Shown here in pieces: positions 42,438 through 51,593 of a stretch of DNA of 55,868 nucleotides. Numbering within the stretch: the first letter of the stretch is position 1; the number at the start of each line of letters is the position of its first letter. The notes beneath the pieces were generated by a model. It made no database searches and was not told the origin of the DNA. It saw only the letters and a program-made list of their open reading frames with translations. Both the position numbers and the translations under genes were made by a program. Source of the DNA: Ilumatobacter sp. (GTDB taxonomy: Bacteria; Actinomycetota; Acidimicrobiia; Acidimicrobiales; Ilumatobacteraceae). Location: the NCBI GenBank assembly GCA_007693335.1, contig REDU01000076.1:1-55868 (forward strand). The letters run 5' to 3'.

Positions 42438-44621
42438 ATGGCGAGATGTCTGGTGGTCGACGGCGCTGGCGTGCCCCTGGCGGGGGTGACGGTGAGCGAC
42501 GGCGTGGCGGTCGCGGTCACCGATCACACGGGAACGGCCGAACTGCCCGACGCCGGGCGGCCGTTCGTGTGGGTGAGCCGACCCGACGGGTTCGACACCA
42601 CCGAGTGGTTCCACCGTGCCGGTGGCATCGCCACGGACCCCGTCCACGAGCACCGGTTCGTGCTCGACGGGGTCGAGCAGCCGCTGCCGGTCACGTTCGC
42701 GCAGATCACCGATCTGCACCTGAGCGCGCTCGACGAGCCGGCCAGTCTGCCGTTGGCCGACGGGCTCTACGGCCTCGACGCCGACGGGACGCTGGTGGGC
42801 AGGCCGCTCACCCGGGTGCGTGACCTCACGGCGGTGATCGACGAGGTCGCGACGACCGACGGTCCGCACGGTCGGCCCCGGTTCGTGGTGGCCACGGGCG
42901 ATCTGACCGACCACGGGACGTCGGCGGAGTTCGGGATGCTGGCCGATGCCCTCGCGGCGTCGCCCCTCCCGGTGCACGTCATCCCCGGCAACCACGACCA
43001 CTACGGGCACCTCCACGAACCGCGTTCCGACGACGACCCGCGTGATTCGCACGGGATGGGCACCGGCACCACGAGCCGCTACGACGAGCACGTCGGGCCG
43101 CGCTGGTGGTCGCTCACCCACGCCGGGCTCCGCATCGTCGGTCTCGACTGGTTCAGCCACCGTCTGCGCCTCGATCGTGACGACCAGGAGGCGTGGCTGG
43201 CCGCCGACCTGGCCACGGCACCTGCCGGCACGCCCGTGCTGTTCCTCACCCACGATCAGATGCCGACGGCGTTCTTCGAGCGGGTGGCTGCCGCCGCGCC
43301 TCACGTCCGCGTGGTCGGCTCGCTGTCGGGGCACTGGCACACCTCACGGGTGGTCCGCATCGACGATCAGGTGCACGCCAACACCGGCAACGCCACGTTC
43401 GGGAGCTTCGACTGGGCGCCGGCCCACGCGCGACTGTTCGGTTGGGACGGCCACGATCTCACGGCGCGCACCGTGGCGATCGGTGGTGGTGATCGTCTGT
43501 CGTCGGCCACGTTCGCCGCTGCACCCGGCACACCGGTGACCACCGGCGCGTCCCGGTGGTCGGTCCGGCTCCCGGGTGCGGTGCACCTGGCGCGCCTGGC
43601 CGCGGTCGGGACCGACACCGTGGTGGCCGCGTGGTCCGACGACGACACCGCTGCTGGTGGGATCTCCTGTCACGACCTCGACACGGGCGACGAGCGCTGG
43701 CGGGTCGAGTTGGACGCACCGGTGCGGGCCGGGGTCACGTGGTTCCCCGATGCCGGGCTCGTGGTGGCGGTGTCGGTGAGTGGTGGTGTGGTGGCCGTCG
43801 ACGCCGCGACGGGTGAGCGACGGTGGTCGGCCCAGCTCGGCGACCGGATGATGGCGTGGGTGCACGCTGCGCCGATCCCGCTGGCCGATGCCGTGGCCGT
43901 GGGCGAGATCAGGTGCTTCGCGGTGCTCGATCTCGACGACGGGTCGACCCGCTGGTGTCGAGAGGAGCTCACCCGAGCGGAGAACATGGCCACGACCACC
44001 CAGGGTGTCCTCCAGGACGACACGTTGCTGGTGGCCCGTCCGTTGATGGAGCAGCACACGTTCGGGCTCGATCCGGCCACGGGTGAGGTCCGGTGGTCGG
44101 GTGACGGGGTGCCGCACCACAGCTGGGCCGGCGACGCCGTGGCCGATCCCGACGGCAGTGACGTCTACGTGGCCCGGCTGGGCGGTCGGGTGGAGCGTTT
44201 CGCGGCGGCCACGGGCGAGGTGCGGTGGGCCGCCAGGGTGCCGGCAGCGTTCGCTCCCGGTCGTCCGCTGCTGCTCGACGGCACGCTGGTCGTGACCACG
44301 GCACTGGGTGGCGTGCACCGCTTCGATGCCCACACGGGTCGAGAGGTGTGGTGCACCCAGCTCCCCGGCGAGGGCCTGCTCGCGATGGGCCCGTACCGTC
44401 GGTCCGGGCTGGCGGTGCCCGCCGGACCGAGCGTCGTGGATGGTGCGGTCGTGCAGGCGACCGGGGAGGGGCGGATCCATCGGCTCGACCTCGACAGCGG
44501 CGCGGCCACCGAGGTGACCGATCTGGGCGTTCCCGTCACGGTGCCGGTGCTGGCCGCGGGGCCGGACGCCGTGGTGGCGACCGCCGAGGGCACGCTCACC
44601 CGGTTGTCGTTGACGGGCTGA
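42438..44621 (+). CDS. metallophosphoesterase fused to a PQQ-like beta-propeller
   Basis: A 727-residue fusion. Residues ~1-80 form a small beta domain; ~85-310 are a calcineurin-like phosphoesterase with ITDLHLSALD, VVATGDLTDHG, IPGNHDHYGH, FLTHDQMP and SLSGHWHTS, i.e. all five metal motifs; ~355-727 are a PQQ-like propeller with repeated blades such as DTGDERWRVEL, ATGERRWSAQL, ATGEVRWSGDG, ATGEVRWAARV and HTGREVWCTQL. No signal peptide is visible, although PQQ-like propellers are usually extracytoplasmic. GAGGAG before ATG 42438 fixes the start, although GTG 42402 is in frame. It ends inside the converging glpD. Substrate unknown, perhaps a nucleotide or phosphodiester. Confidence 0.88.
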   Translation: MARCLVVDGAGVPLAGVTVSDGVAVAVTDHTGTAELPDAGRPFVWVSRPDGFDTTEWFHRAGGIATDPVHEHRFVLDGVEQPLPVTFAQITDLHLSALDEPASLPLADGLYGLDADGTLVGRPLTRVRDLTAVIDEVATTDGPHGRPRFVVATGDLTDHGTSAEFGMLADALAASPLPVHVIPGNHDHYGHLHEPRSDDDPRDSHGMGTGTTSRYDEHVGPRWWSLTHAGLRIVGLDWFSHRLRLDRDDQEAWLAADLATAPAGTPVLFLTHDQMPTAFFERVAAAAPHVRVVGSLSGHWHTSRVVRIDDQVHANTGNATFGSFDWAPAHARLFGWDGHDLTARTVAIGGGDRLSSATFAAAPGTPVTTGASRWSVRLPGAVHLARLAAVGTDTVVAAWSDDDTAAGGISCHDLDTGDERWRVELDAPVRAGVTWFPDAGLVVAVSVSGGVVAVDAATGERRWSAQLGDRMMAWVHAAPIPLADAVAVGEIRCFAVLDLDDGSTRWCREELTRAENMATTTQGVLQDDTLLVARPLMEQHTFGLDPATGEVRWSGDGVPHHSWAGDAVADPDGSDVYVARLGGRVERFAAATGEVRWAARVPAAFAPGRPLLLDGTLVVTTALGGVHRFDAHTGREVWCTQLPGEGLLAMGPYRRSGLAVPAGPSVVDGAVVQATGEGRIHRLDLDSGAATEVTDLGVPVTVPVLAAGPDAVVATAEGTLTRLSLTG

Positions 44622-46284
44622 CCGCGTCGTCGCCCAGTTGTCCCTTGCCCGATTGCCCGTTGCCCGAGTAGCCCTCGCCGAAGTACTCGGTCAGGCGCCG
44701 CTCGGCGTCGTCGCCGAAGAGGATCTCGGCAGCGTCGCGCAGGCCGGGTGAGCTGCGGATCTGCTCGTCGGGTACCACCTGTTCGATCTTCGAGCGGCGG
44801 CGCATGAAGTCCTCGAGGCGGGTCACCATCTCGGTGCTGGCGGCCAGGTGCAACTCGACCCGGAGGTAGTCGGCGGCACCCATGATGTCCTCGGCCATCC
44901 TCGGGTCTTCACGGATGGCCTCCAGCATCGAGAACGCTCGCCGGCCGTACCGTCGCCAGAGGCGGATGCTCAGGGGCTCGGTGTCGGGTTTCGACCGCAT
45001 CGAGTCGAGCTTCATGAGGCGTGCCTGTCTGAAGAACTCGTCGCGGGTGGTCTTCGACGGCTCCCCGTACCAGTTGCGGAGGTCCTTCTCGAGCGGGAGG
45101 CCGAGCGCTTCGATCTCCTCGGCGACCTCCTCGCCCACGTTCAGGCAGTCGGTGAGCTTGCCGCCGAAGATCGTCACCACGCCGCGGTCGTGATCGGTCT
45201 CGATCTCGTGCTTCCGGCTGAGCGAGGTCCAGTCGACGTCGGTCTGATCGCCGGAATCGCGAGTCACCACCAGGGGCCGCACACCTGACCGTTCGGCGAT
45301 GACGTCGGCGGTGGTGAGCGGCTGCGGGAGGGCGAGCCGGGCGTTGATCTGATCGAGCAGGAAGGCGCGGTCGTCGTCGTCCACCTCGGTGAACGGCTCG
45401 TCGGTCCGGGTGTCGGTGGTGCCGATCACCGAACACTTGCCCATCGGGATCACGTAGAACAGCCGTTGGGTGTCGTCGAAGAAGGCCAGCACCCGCTCAT
45501 GGGTGTGTGTGGTGAGACGGGGCACCACCAGGTGGATGCCCTTCGAGTACACGATGCGGTGCGTGGTGTGCAGGTCGAAACCCGAGTTGAGGTCGTCCAC
45601 GAAGGGCCCGGCGGCATTGACGATGGCGCGGGCGGTGGTGGTGAACTCCTCACCGGTGTCGTTGTCGCGCAGCCGTGCCGTCCACCGACCGTCGTGCCGC
45701 TCGGCCGACACGAGCTCGACGTAGTTGGCGGCCGTGGCTCCGTTCTCGATGGCCGAGCGCACGAACGAGAACACGAACCGGGCGTCGTTGTCGATCAGAT
45801 AGGCGTCCTGGTACTGCATCCCGCCCCGCACCGAGGTGGTGTCGATGACCGGTTCCTCACGACGGACCTTGTCCTTGCTGAGCAACTTCGGTGGCTTGGT
45901 GCCGAACATCCCGATGATCCAGTACCCCAGCGCGCCGAGTGCGGCGAACTTGGGTGAGTACGGCGACGTCTCGTCGAGGGCGGCGAGGAACCCGATCTCG
46001 CGGATGTTGTCGGGGTACGCCTTCATCAGCCGGTTGCGCGACCGGCACAGGTTGAACACCAGGGGCAGCTCGTAGTTCTCGAGGTACTTGAACCCGCCCC
46101 ACACGAGGTTGGACGACTCCTGGCTGGTGAAGTGGCCGAAGTCGCCCCGCTCGACCAGGGCCACCGAGGCGCCGCGGCCGGCCAGCGAGGCGGCCGCCAC
46201 GGCGCCGTTGATGCCACCGCCCACCACCAGCACGTCGAACACGCCGTCGCGGAGTCGGTCGAGTTGGGCTTCTCGCAATGCCAT
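44596..46284 (-). CDS. glpD: glycerol-3-phosphate dehydrogenase (FAD-dependent, aerobic type)
   Basis: A 562-residue flavoprotein oxidising glycerol-3-phosphate to dihydroxyacetone phosphate. FDVLVVGGGINGAVAAASLA binds FAD near the N-terminus; FTSQESSNLVWGGFKYLENY, YSKGIHLVVPR, FFDDTQRLFYVIPMGKCSVI GTTDT and VVTIFGGKLTD are the family blocks. The C-terminus ends in a low-complexity tail GYSGNGQSGKGQLGDD encoded by repeats. It converges with the metallophosphoesterase gene and the last 26 bases of the two genes overlap. No glycerol kinase or facilitator is adjacent. Confidence 0.93.
   Translation of the reverse strand: MALREAQLDRLRDGVFDVLVVGGGINGAVAAASLAGRGASVALVERGDFGHFTSQESSNLVWGGFKYLENYELPLVFNLCRSRNRLMKAYPDNIREIGFLAALDETSPYSPKFAALGALGYWIIGMFGTKPPKLLSKDKVRREEPVIDTTSVRGGMQYQDAYLIDNDARFVFSFVRSAIENGATAANYVELVSAERHDGRWTARLRDNDTGEEFTTTARAIVNAAGPFVDDLNSGFDLHTTHRIVYSKGIHLVVPRLTTHTHERVLAFFDDTQRLFYVIPMGKCSVIGTTDTRTDEPFTEVDDDDRAFLLDQINARLALPQPLTTADVIAERSGVRPLVVTRDSGDQTDVDWTSLSRKHEIETDHDRGVVTIFGGKLTDCLNVGEEVAEEIEALGLPLEKDLRNWYGEPSKTTRDEFFRQARLMKLDSMRSKPDTEPLSIRLWRRYGRRAFSMLEAIREDPRMAEDIMGAADYLRVELHLAASTEMVTRLEDFMRRRSKIEQVVPDEQIRSSPGLRDAAEILFGDDAERRLTEYFGEGYSGNGQSGKGQLGDDAVSPSTTTG
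44638..44668 (-). repeat. short repeats encoding the GlpD C-terminal tail
   Basis: On the plus strand TTGCCCG-type units recur four times (with slightly diverged flanks) between 44638 and 44668, encoding the SGNGQSGKGQ tail of GlpD in tandem blocks of five residues. Confidence 0.6.
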
Positions 46285-46427
46285 GCCCCTAGCGTCTCAC
46301 CGGTCGGCGTCGTCCGCCAACCGCGTCCGGTCGCTGACCGCGCTCGCCCGGCCGAGCTCCGCCGGCGCCCGACGGTCGAGGTGTGACCTGAGGGTGCGGA
46401 TGTGTGCATCGCAGTGTCACACTTCAC

Positions 46428-47171
46428 ATGATGAGCGGGAAGCACACCGGCATGGGTCCCGAGGCGGTGCTGCTCGACGTGGGTGGGGTGTTCTTGCTGC
46501 CCGACGTGGGTCACCTCGCCCGGGCGTTCGCCGCGGCCGAGATCCCGGAGCCCTCCGACGACTGCTTCCACGACGCGCACTACCGGGCAGCCGCCAGGTT
46601 CGCGGTGGATGTCGACGTCGACGCGGACTGGGTGGGGAGCTGGCGGCGCTATCTGGAGGACTATGCACTGGCATGTGTCGAGCACCTCGACGAAGCGGTC
46701 GACCTCGACGAGCTGCACCGCCACCTGGACAGCGAGTTCGCCGATGCGGCGCTCTGGACCTCCCCGATCCCCGGTGCGGCCGAGGGTCTCCGTCGGCTGG
46801 CCGACACGGGCGTGAGGCTGGGGGTGATCTCGAACGCCGACGGGCTGATGGCGCAGCGGCTCCGTGAGCGCGAGATCCTGCAGGTGGGCCCGGGTGCCGG
46901 GGTGGAGGTCGAGTGCGTGATCGACTCCGGTGACGTCGGGGTGATGAAGCCCGACCCACGGATCTTCCGCATGGCGCTGGAGGCGATGGCCGTCGAGCCG
47001 GGCTCGGCGTGGTATCTCGGGGACATGCCGGCGTTCGACGTGGTGGGTGCGCGCCGGGCCGATCTCCGCCCCTGGGTGATCGACCCCCTCCGGTTGCACC
47101 TCGACCGCGACTACGACCGCGTGGGGTCGTTGGAGGAGCTCGCCCAGCGGGTCTCGTCGGCGCCGGGCTGA
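46428..47171 (+). CDS. HAD family hydrolase
   Basis: A ~247-residue haloacid dehalogenase-like phosphatase. Motif I is AVLLDVGGVFLLP (Asp nucleophile, with Gly in place of the second Asp, as in YihX-like proteins); motif II is GVISNADG, motif III MKPDPRIFRMALE, motif IV WYLGDMPAFDVVGARRADL. A helical cap lies between motifs I and II (about residues 30-115). Starts at ATG 46428, 46431 or 46452 are possible; the last has GGGAAG upstream. Substrate is a small phosphate ester. Followed closely by the ParB-like gene. Confidence 0.88.
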   Translation: MMSGKHTGMGPEAVLLDVGGVFLLPDVGHLARAFAAAEIPEPSDDCFHDAHYRAAARFAVDVDVDADWVGSWRRYLEDYALACVEHLDEAVDLDELHRHLDSEFADAALWTSPIPGAAEGLRRLADTGVRLGVISNADGLMAQRLREREILQVGPGAGVEVECVIDSGDVGVMKPDPRIFRMALEAMAVEPGSAWYLGDMPAFDVVGARRADLRPWVIDPLRLHLDRDYDRVGSLEELAQRVSSAPG

Positions 47172-47214
47172 CGAGCTCAGTTTGGTGGACGCCGCGGCGG
47201 GGTACCCACCGAGC

Positions 47215-47706
47215 ATGTCGAGCGGCGCAGTGGACGATCAGGGGCGATTCGGACTCGAGACGGCGCTCGCAGCCGCCGAGCGCGACGAGCTGGCCGTCTG
47301 GGTGGGCGATTTCCTCGCCAGCGCCGGGAGCGACAACGAGGTGCTCGGGGCCGCGCTCGCCCAGCGACCGCACTGGTGGGTCGGCCCGCTCGAGCTGGAG
47401 CTGTCGGATCTCGAGCGGCTCGCGGGGCCGGAGGACGATGCCCTCTGTGCCGTGGACGACGAGGAGTGGGAGGACGACATCGATTCGATGGAGGACAGCC
47501 TCGGCGACGGCTGGGCCCCGCCGCCGCTCCTCGTCCAGTACGACGGTGGGCGATTGCTCCTCCAGGACGGCAACCACCGCTACGAGGCGATGGTGCGCGC
47601 CGGCGAGCGGCGTGGCTGGGGCATCGTCTACTTCGACGTCGAGGCCGATCGCGACCGGTTCGTGGCCGACCACGGTGTGAGCGGACACGTCCCCACCAAC
47701 GGCTGA
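47215..47706 (+). CDS. small ParB/sulfiredoxin-like domain protein
   Basis: A 163-residue acidic protein. Its most telling segment is LLLQDGNHRYEAMVRAGERR (about residues 113-132), a DGNHRYEA motif like the phosphate-binding loop of ParB/Srx-type nucleotide-binding domains, which often appears as DGxHRxxA. An acidic stretch (EEWEDDIDSMEDSLGD) precedes it. No DNA-binding domain is attached, so partitioning is unlikely. ATG 47215 is 6 bases after TACCCA, suggesting a leaderless transcript. Function unknown; similar proteins modify or bind nucleotides. Confidence 0.65.
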   Translation: MSSGAVDDQGRFGLETALAAAERDELAVWVGDFLASAGSDNEVLGAALAQRPHWWVGPLELELSDLERLAGPEDDALCAVDDEEWEDDIDSMEDSLGDGWAPPPLLVQYDGGRLLLQDGNHRYEAMVRAGERRGWGIVYFDVEADRDRFVADHGVSGHVPTNG

Positions 47707-47725
47707 TTCCAGCGGCTCCCGGCCC

Positions 47726-48373
47726 TCAACCGTCGTCGGAGCGGCCGCTCTCGGCGTCGCGTCGATGGGCCCACACGGCGTAGAGGGGGTCGCCGGCGGT
47801 GCCAGGGTTCCGCAGTTGGGCCACGGGATCGTCGAAGCCGTCGGTGAGGTCGAAGTACGTGCGCACGATCGTCACGTGTCCGTGGTCGTCGGTGGCGAGC
47901 CAACCGCGGATCGCCTTGGTCGGGAAGCACCGGTTGGAGAACGTGCAGACGAACACTCCGCCGGTTCGGAGCACCCGGGCGACCTCCGCGAACACCTCGA
48001 GGGGGCGGGTGAGGTAGTCGACCGAGACACAGCAGGTCACGGCGTCGAACGAGGCGTCGTCGAACGGGAGGTTCGGGTCCGAGTTGAGGTCGTGCACGAC
48101 GTGGGCGCTGGCTGCCGGGTTCGCCCGCAGCTCGGCTCCGTTCATGCCGAGCACCACCAGTTGATCGGGTGCCGGGTCGAGGTGTGACACCCACGACGAG
48201 CAGAGGTCGAGTACCGTGCCGGTGATCCCGAGCTCCCGGTACAACCCCGTGACGGCCGCGGTGGCACCGGGATCGATGTGGGTCACGAACCTGTCGAACA
48301 CGTAGAAGTGCTGATCGGGCGAGTCGTCGGCCCGGTCGAAGAATCCGGGTGGAAAGATCGCGGCCGACGGCAC
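47726..48373 (-). CDS. class I SAM-dependent methyltransferase
   Basis: A 215-residue methyltransferase-like protein. TVLDLCSSWVSHLD stands where the glycine-rich SAM loop is expected (DxCSS replaces DxGxG), followed by VVLGMNGAELRAN and HDLNSDPNLPFDDASFDAVT CCVS in the usual order, with VARVLRTGGVFVCTFSNRCF at the end. The altered loop is common in a clade of uncharacterised methyltransferases. Start GTG 48373. It overlaps no neighbours and converges with the ParB-like gene. Methyl acceptor unknown. Confidence 0.85.
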   Translation of the reverse strand: MPSAAIFPPGFFDRADDSPDQHFYVFDRFVTHIDPGATAAVTGLYRELGITGTVLDLCSSWVSHLDPAPDQLVVLGMNGAELRANPAASAHVVHDLNSDPNLPFDDASFDAVTCCVSVDYLTRPLEVFAEVARVLRTGGVFVCTFSNRCFPTKAIRGWLATDDHGHVTIVRTYFDLTDGFDDPVAQLRNPGTAGDPLYAVWAHRRDAESGRSDDG

Positions 48374-48526
48374 ACTTGTCAGTCAACCACGATCGATCGG
48401 TGTCGGTGTGGAGGCGTGGTCCGTGTCGTTGTCGATACGGGGTCAAGATCCGCAACCGACCGACCGATGAAGTCACAGCGATCAGCGACCAATTCACCGA
48501 CCGTCTGCATTCCGGAGACTTCCATC

Positions 48527-50557
48527 ATGCGCAAGCGCCGTTCCACGAACCCGTCGATGCGGAGGTCTCCCGCGTTGGCCGCCGTGGCCCTCGTGGCCCT
48601 GGCGCCGATGATGCCCCTCGATGCCGGAGACGCGGACGAGCCCCATCCGACCGACGAGTCGACGGACGAGAGCGGGCATCTCGAGGTGGCCGCCACCGAT
48701 GAGGTCATCGAGGAGGTTGTCGAGGAGGTCGAGGAGTCGCAGGAGCCGGAACCCGAGTTCGAGGAACTCGTGGTCGTCGAGCCCGCGACCGAGCCGTGCG
48801 ATGTGCCACTGGGCGACGAGATCACGCCCACCGAGGCAGCAACGGTCGACGCGGCCCTCGAGTGCGAGCCCGAGCCCACCGACCAGCCTGACTCCGAGGC
48901 CGAGCCCACCGACCAGGAACCCACTCCGGACGTGCCGGCGGCGGAGAAGCCGGTGGTGGACGTGCCGGTGGTGGAGAAGCCGGTGGTGAACGACGACGCC
49001 GGTGACGATGCCGGCGACGATGCCGGTGAGGTGGTCGGACCCCTGGTGGTCGAGGCCGCGGAACCGGGCCATCGATCCGCCGAGCTCCTCCCGGAGCCGT
49101 CGACGGCCCCGGTCCCGACAGCGACCGAGCTCGAGGAGGCCGTCGAGATCGACGCCACCGACGAGGCCGAGGAGACCGACGAAGCCGCCGACGGCCGGGG
49201 TCTACGTGCTGAGGTCTACGACGGGGTGTACGCCCAGGGCGTGCCGGTGTGGATCGCGATGACGGCCACCCGCTTCCTCGAGTCGAGCGACAACTACGAG
49301 GCCGAGGCCCGCGGGTCGACGGCATCGGGTGCGTACCAGGTGATCGACTCGACGTGGAACGGCTACGGCGGGTACGCCCGTGCGGTCGATGCCCCCGCGG
49401 CCGTGCAGGACCAGTTCGCCTACGAGTCGATGGTGGCGATCCTGAAGCGCTTCGGCAACGACGTCTCGGCCATCCCCGTCGCCTGGTACTACCCGGCAGC
49501 GCTGCGGAACCCGGTGCTCATGGACATCGTGCCCGTGCCCCAGGCCGGCAACGTGCTCACACCGCGCCAGTACCAGGCCCGCTGGATGGCGCTGTTCCAC
49601 CGGCACCTCGAGAACGGTTCGCCGGTGTTCCTCCCGGCCGACACCGATCCGCTCATCCCGGCCATCGCGTTCCCGGTGCTCGGCCCCACCTCGTTCTGGG
49701 ACGACTGGCACGCCGATCGTGACGGTGGGCTCCGTAAGCACGAGGGACTCGACTTCATGGGCGAGAACGGCCAGCCACTGCGGGCGGCGTTCGACGGGGT
49801 CGTCACCCGGATCCGCCCGACCAATGTCGGCCGACCGGGGGTGGGCATCACCATCACCCGTGAGGACGGGATCCGCGCCAACTACTTCCACCTCGACGCG
49901 GAACTCCGCTGGCACCCCGATCTCGACGTGGGTGACACGGTGAAGGCCGGCCAGATCATCGCCTACATGGGCGACACCGGCAACGCCGGCATCCCGCACC
50001 TCCACTTCGAGCTGCGCACCGAGGAGGGCGAACCGATCGCCCCGTATCCCGCTGCGCTGGAGGCCATCCAGCGTGAGCAGTGCTCGGTGGGAATCGGGCC
50101 GTGGTCCACGGCGTTCGATTCGCCGGCCGAGATCGCGGAGAAGCTGGCCGCCGAGTTGCTGGCGGCCCGGGAGGCCGGCATCCCAGCGGGGCTCGAGGGG
50201 CTCCGGCCGGCGCCCGAGGTGCGCGAGATCTCCGGCCCCGACGGCGCCCTGTGGACCGTCACGAGCGATGGTGGGGTGACCGCGGAGGGTGTGGGTGCGC
50301 TCATCGCGCCCGGTCAGGGCAAGTGCGAACAGATCCCCGAGGATGTCTTCGGAACCGATGCCGCTGGTCTCACGCTCGACCTGTTGCCCGAGGACTGGTG
50401 GGGCGACGAGGTCGACCCCGACGATCTCGCGGCCATGATCGACGCGGTCAGGGCCGAGCGGTCGAGCGAGTTCGACGAGTTGATCGAAGAGTTCGCCTCG
50501 CGCCTTCGGGTCCGTGAGGACCGGGTGCTGGCGGTCGTCGTCCCCAACGTCATCTGA
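48527..50557 (+). CDS. secreted transglycosylase-M23 peptidase fusion
   Basis: A 676-residue cell-wall enzyme. A signal peptide (about residues 1-33, with ALAAVALVALAPMM as hydrophobic core) is followed by ~190 residues of acidic, Pro/Glu/Val-rich repeats including EKPVVDVPVVEKPVV and DDAGDDAGDDAG. Then comes a lysozyme/transglycosylase-like domain (about 235-330) with RFLESSDNYEAEARGSTASG and YQVIDSTWNGYGGY, and an M23/LytM domain (about 395-500) with KHEGLDF (HxxxD) and IPHLHFEL (HxH), the zinc ligands. A C-terminal helical region ends the protein. GGAG upstream of ATG 48527 fixes the start. Probably hydrolyses both glycan strands and peptide cross-links during growth or division. Confidence 0.9.
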   Translation: MRKRRSTNPSMRRSPALAAVALVALAPMMPLDAGDADEPHPTDESTDESGHLEVAATDEVIEEVVEEVEESQEPEPEFEELVVVEPATEPCDVPLGDEITPTEAATVDAALECEPEPTDQPDSEAEPTDQEPTPDVPAAEKPVVDVPVVEKPVVNDDAGDDAGDDAGEVVGPLVVEAAEPGHRSAELLPEPSTAPVPTATELEEAVEIDATDEAEETDEAADGRGLRAEVYDGVYAQGVPVWIAMTATRFLESSDNYEAEARGSTASGAYQVIDSTWNGYGGYARAVDAPAAVQDQFAYESMVAILKRFGNDVSAIPVAWYYPAALRNPVLMDIVPVPQAGNVLTPRQYQARWMALFHRHLENGSPVFLPADTDPLIPAIAFPVLGPTSFWDDWHADRDGGLRKHEGLDFMGENGQPLRAAFDGVVTRIRPTNVGRPGVGITITREDGIRANYFHLDAELRWHPDLDVGDTVKAGQIIAYMGDTGNAGIPHLHFELRTEEGEPIAPYPAALEAIQREQCSVGIGPWSTAFDSPAEIAEKLAAELLAAREAGIPAGLEGLRPAPEVREISGPDGALWTVTSDGGVTAEGVGALIAPGQGKCEQIPEDVFGTDAAGLTLDLLPEDWWGDEVDPDDLAAMIDAVRAERSSEFDELIEEFASRLRVREDRVLAVVVPNVI

Positions 50558-50559
50558 GT

Positions 50560-51540
50560 TCAGGAGTCGGCCGGTCGGGGCACGAACCCGAACGCGCCGT
50601 CGGCGTTGAGGCGCTCGGTGAAGGCTGGCTCATAGGCGTCCCACGGTGACTCGCGCACCCGGGCATCGAGCAGCACGGCATCGTCGCCCACCAGGATCCG
50701 CCATTCGCCGGCGCGCACACCGTCGAGGATCCGTGTGGCTGCCTCGGCCGCCGTCAAGGGTGCATCGTCGCGGAACGACTCGGCCTGGGCCTGCATGCCG
50801 AGACGGATGTCGTCGTCGGACGCCCCCGACAGGTCGAGGCCGCGTCGGGCGAGCCGTTCACGGAGCTGTGCCATCTGCTCGTCGGTCAGCTCCTTCGGGT
50901 CGCGGCCCAGTACCCGGCCGGAGTTGATGACGATCGACGTGCCGATGTGTCCTGGCATCACGACCGACGCCGACAGGTGCGGGGCGTTCAGCCGGAAGTC
51001 GGTGATCAGCGCCTCGGTGAAGCCCTTCACCGCGAATTTGGCGGCGCTGTAGGCGGTGTGCGAGGTGTGTGGTCCGAGCGAGGCCCAGAACCCGTTCACG
51101 CTGCTCGTGTTCACCACGTGGCCCTCGGGACTCGCCAGCAGCATCGGCATGAAGGCGCGGGTGCAGAGGTACACGCCACCCCAGCAGATGTCGAAGGTGC
51201 GTTCCCAGTCGGCGCGCTCGTCGATCACGAAGCTGTTGCCGCCCCCGATCCCGGCGTTGTTGAACAGCAGGTGGACGTGGTCGGTGTCGTGCTGGGCGGC
51301 CACCGCATCGCGGAACGCGAGCACCTGGGTCTCGTCGGAGACATCGGCCACGTGCCCCGTGACCCGGATGCCGTCGCCGGCGTGGGCGGTCGCCAGCCGT
51401 CGTGTCTCGTCGAGTGCCTCGGGGTCGATGTCGCAGGTGGCCACGTGACATCCCTCGGCGGCGAGTTGACGCACGAGCTCGCGCCCCATCCCGCTGCCGC
51501 CGCCCGTCACGATCGCCAGACGTCCGTCGAACCGTTCCAT
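50560..51540 (-). CDS. SDR family NAD(P)-dependent oxidoreductase
   Basis: A 326-residue short-chain dehydrogenase. It has IVTGGGSGMGRELVRQLA, TCDIDPEAL after the second strand, LFNNAGIGGG, and the catalytic NTSSVNG and TAYSAAKFAVKGFTEAL. The C-terminal half is longer than usual (about 70 residues beyond the core), as in the group that acts on steroids or long-chain alcohols. GAGGGAG lies before ATG 51540 and TAACCT (51588-51593) on the same strand is a probable -10. Converges with the M23 gene with only 2 bases between them. Confidence 0.92.
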   Translation of the reverse strand: MERFDGRLAIVTGGGSGMGRELVRQLAAEGCHVATCDIDPEALDETRRLATAHAGDGIRVTGHVADVSDETQVLAFRDAVAAQHDTDHVHLLFNNAGIGGGNSFVIDERADWERTFDICWGGVYLCTRAFMPMLLASPEGHVVNTSSVNGFWASLGPHTSHTAYSAAKFAVKGFTEALITDFRLNAPHLSASVVMPGHIGTSIVINSGRVLGRDPKELTDEQMAQLRERLARRGLDLSGASDDDIRLGMQAQAESFRDDAPLTAAEAATRILDGVRAGEWRILVGDDAVLLDARVRESPWDAYEPAFTERLNADGAFGFVPRPADS

Positions 51541-51587
51541 GTCGCTCCCTCGCGCGGCGCCCCGCCGTTCGGGACGTCCGTGCGGCG

Positions 51588-51593
51588 AGGTTA
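51588..51593 (-). promoter_or_regulatory. candidate -10 box of the SDR gene
   Basis: TAACCT on the minus strand, 47 bases before ATG 51540; the leader contains GAGGGAG as ribosome binding site. Confidence 0.4.

Noticed and set aside
48660-49080. Possible CRISPR-like or satellite repeats
   Set aside because: The repetition is the codon pattern of an in-frame acidic Pro/Val/Glu-rich linker within the M23 fusion protein, with no regular spacers.
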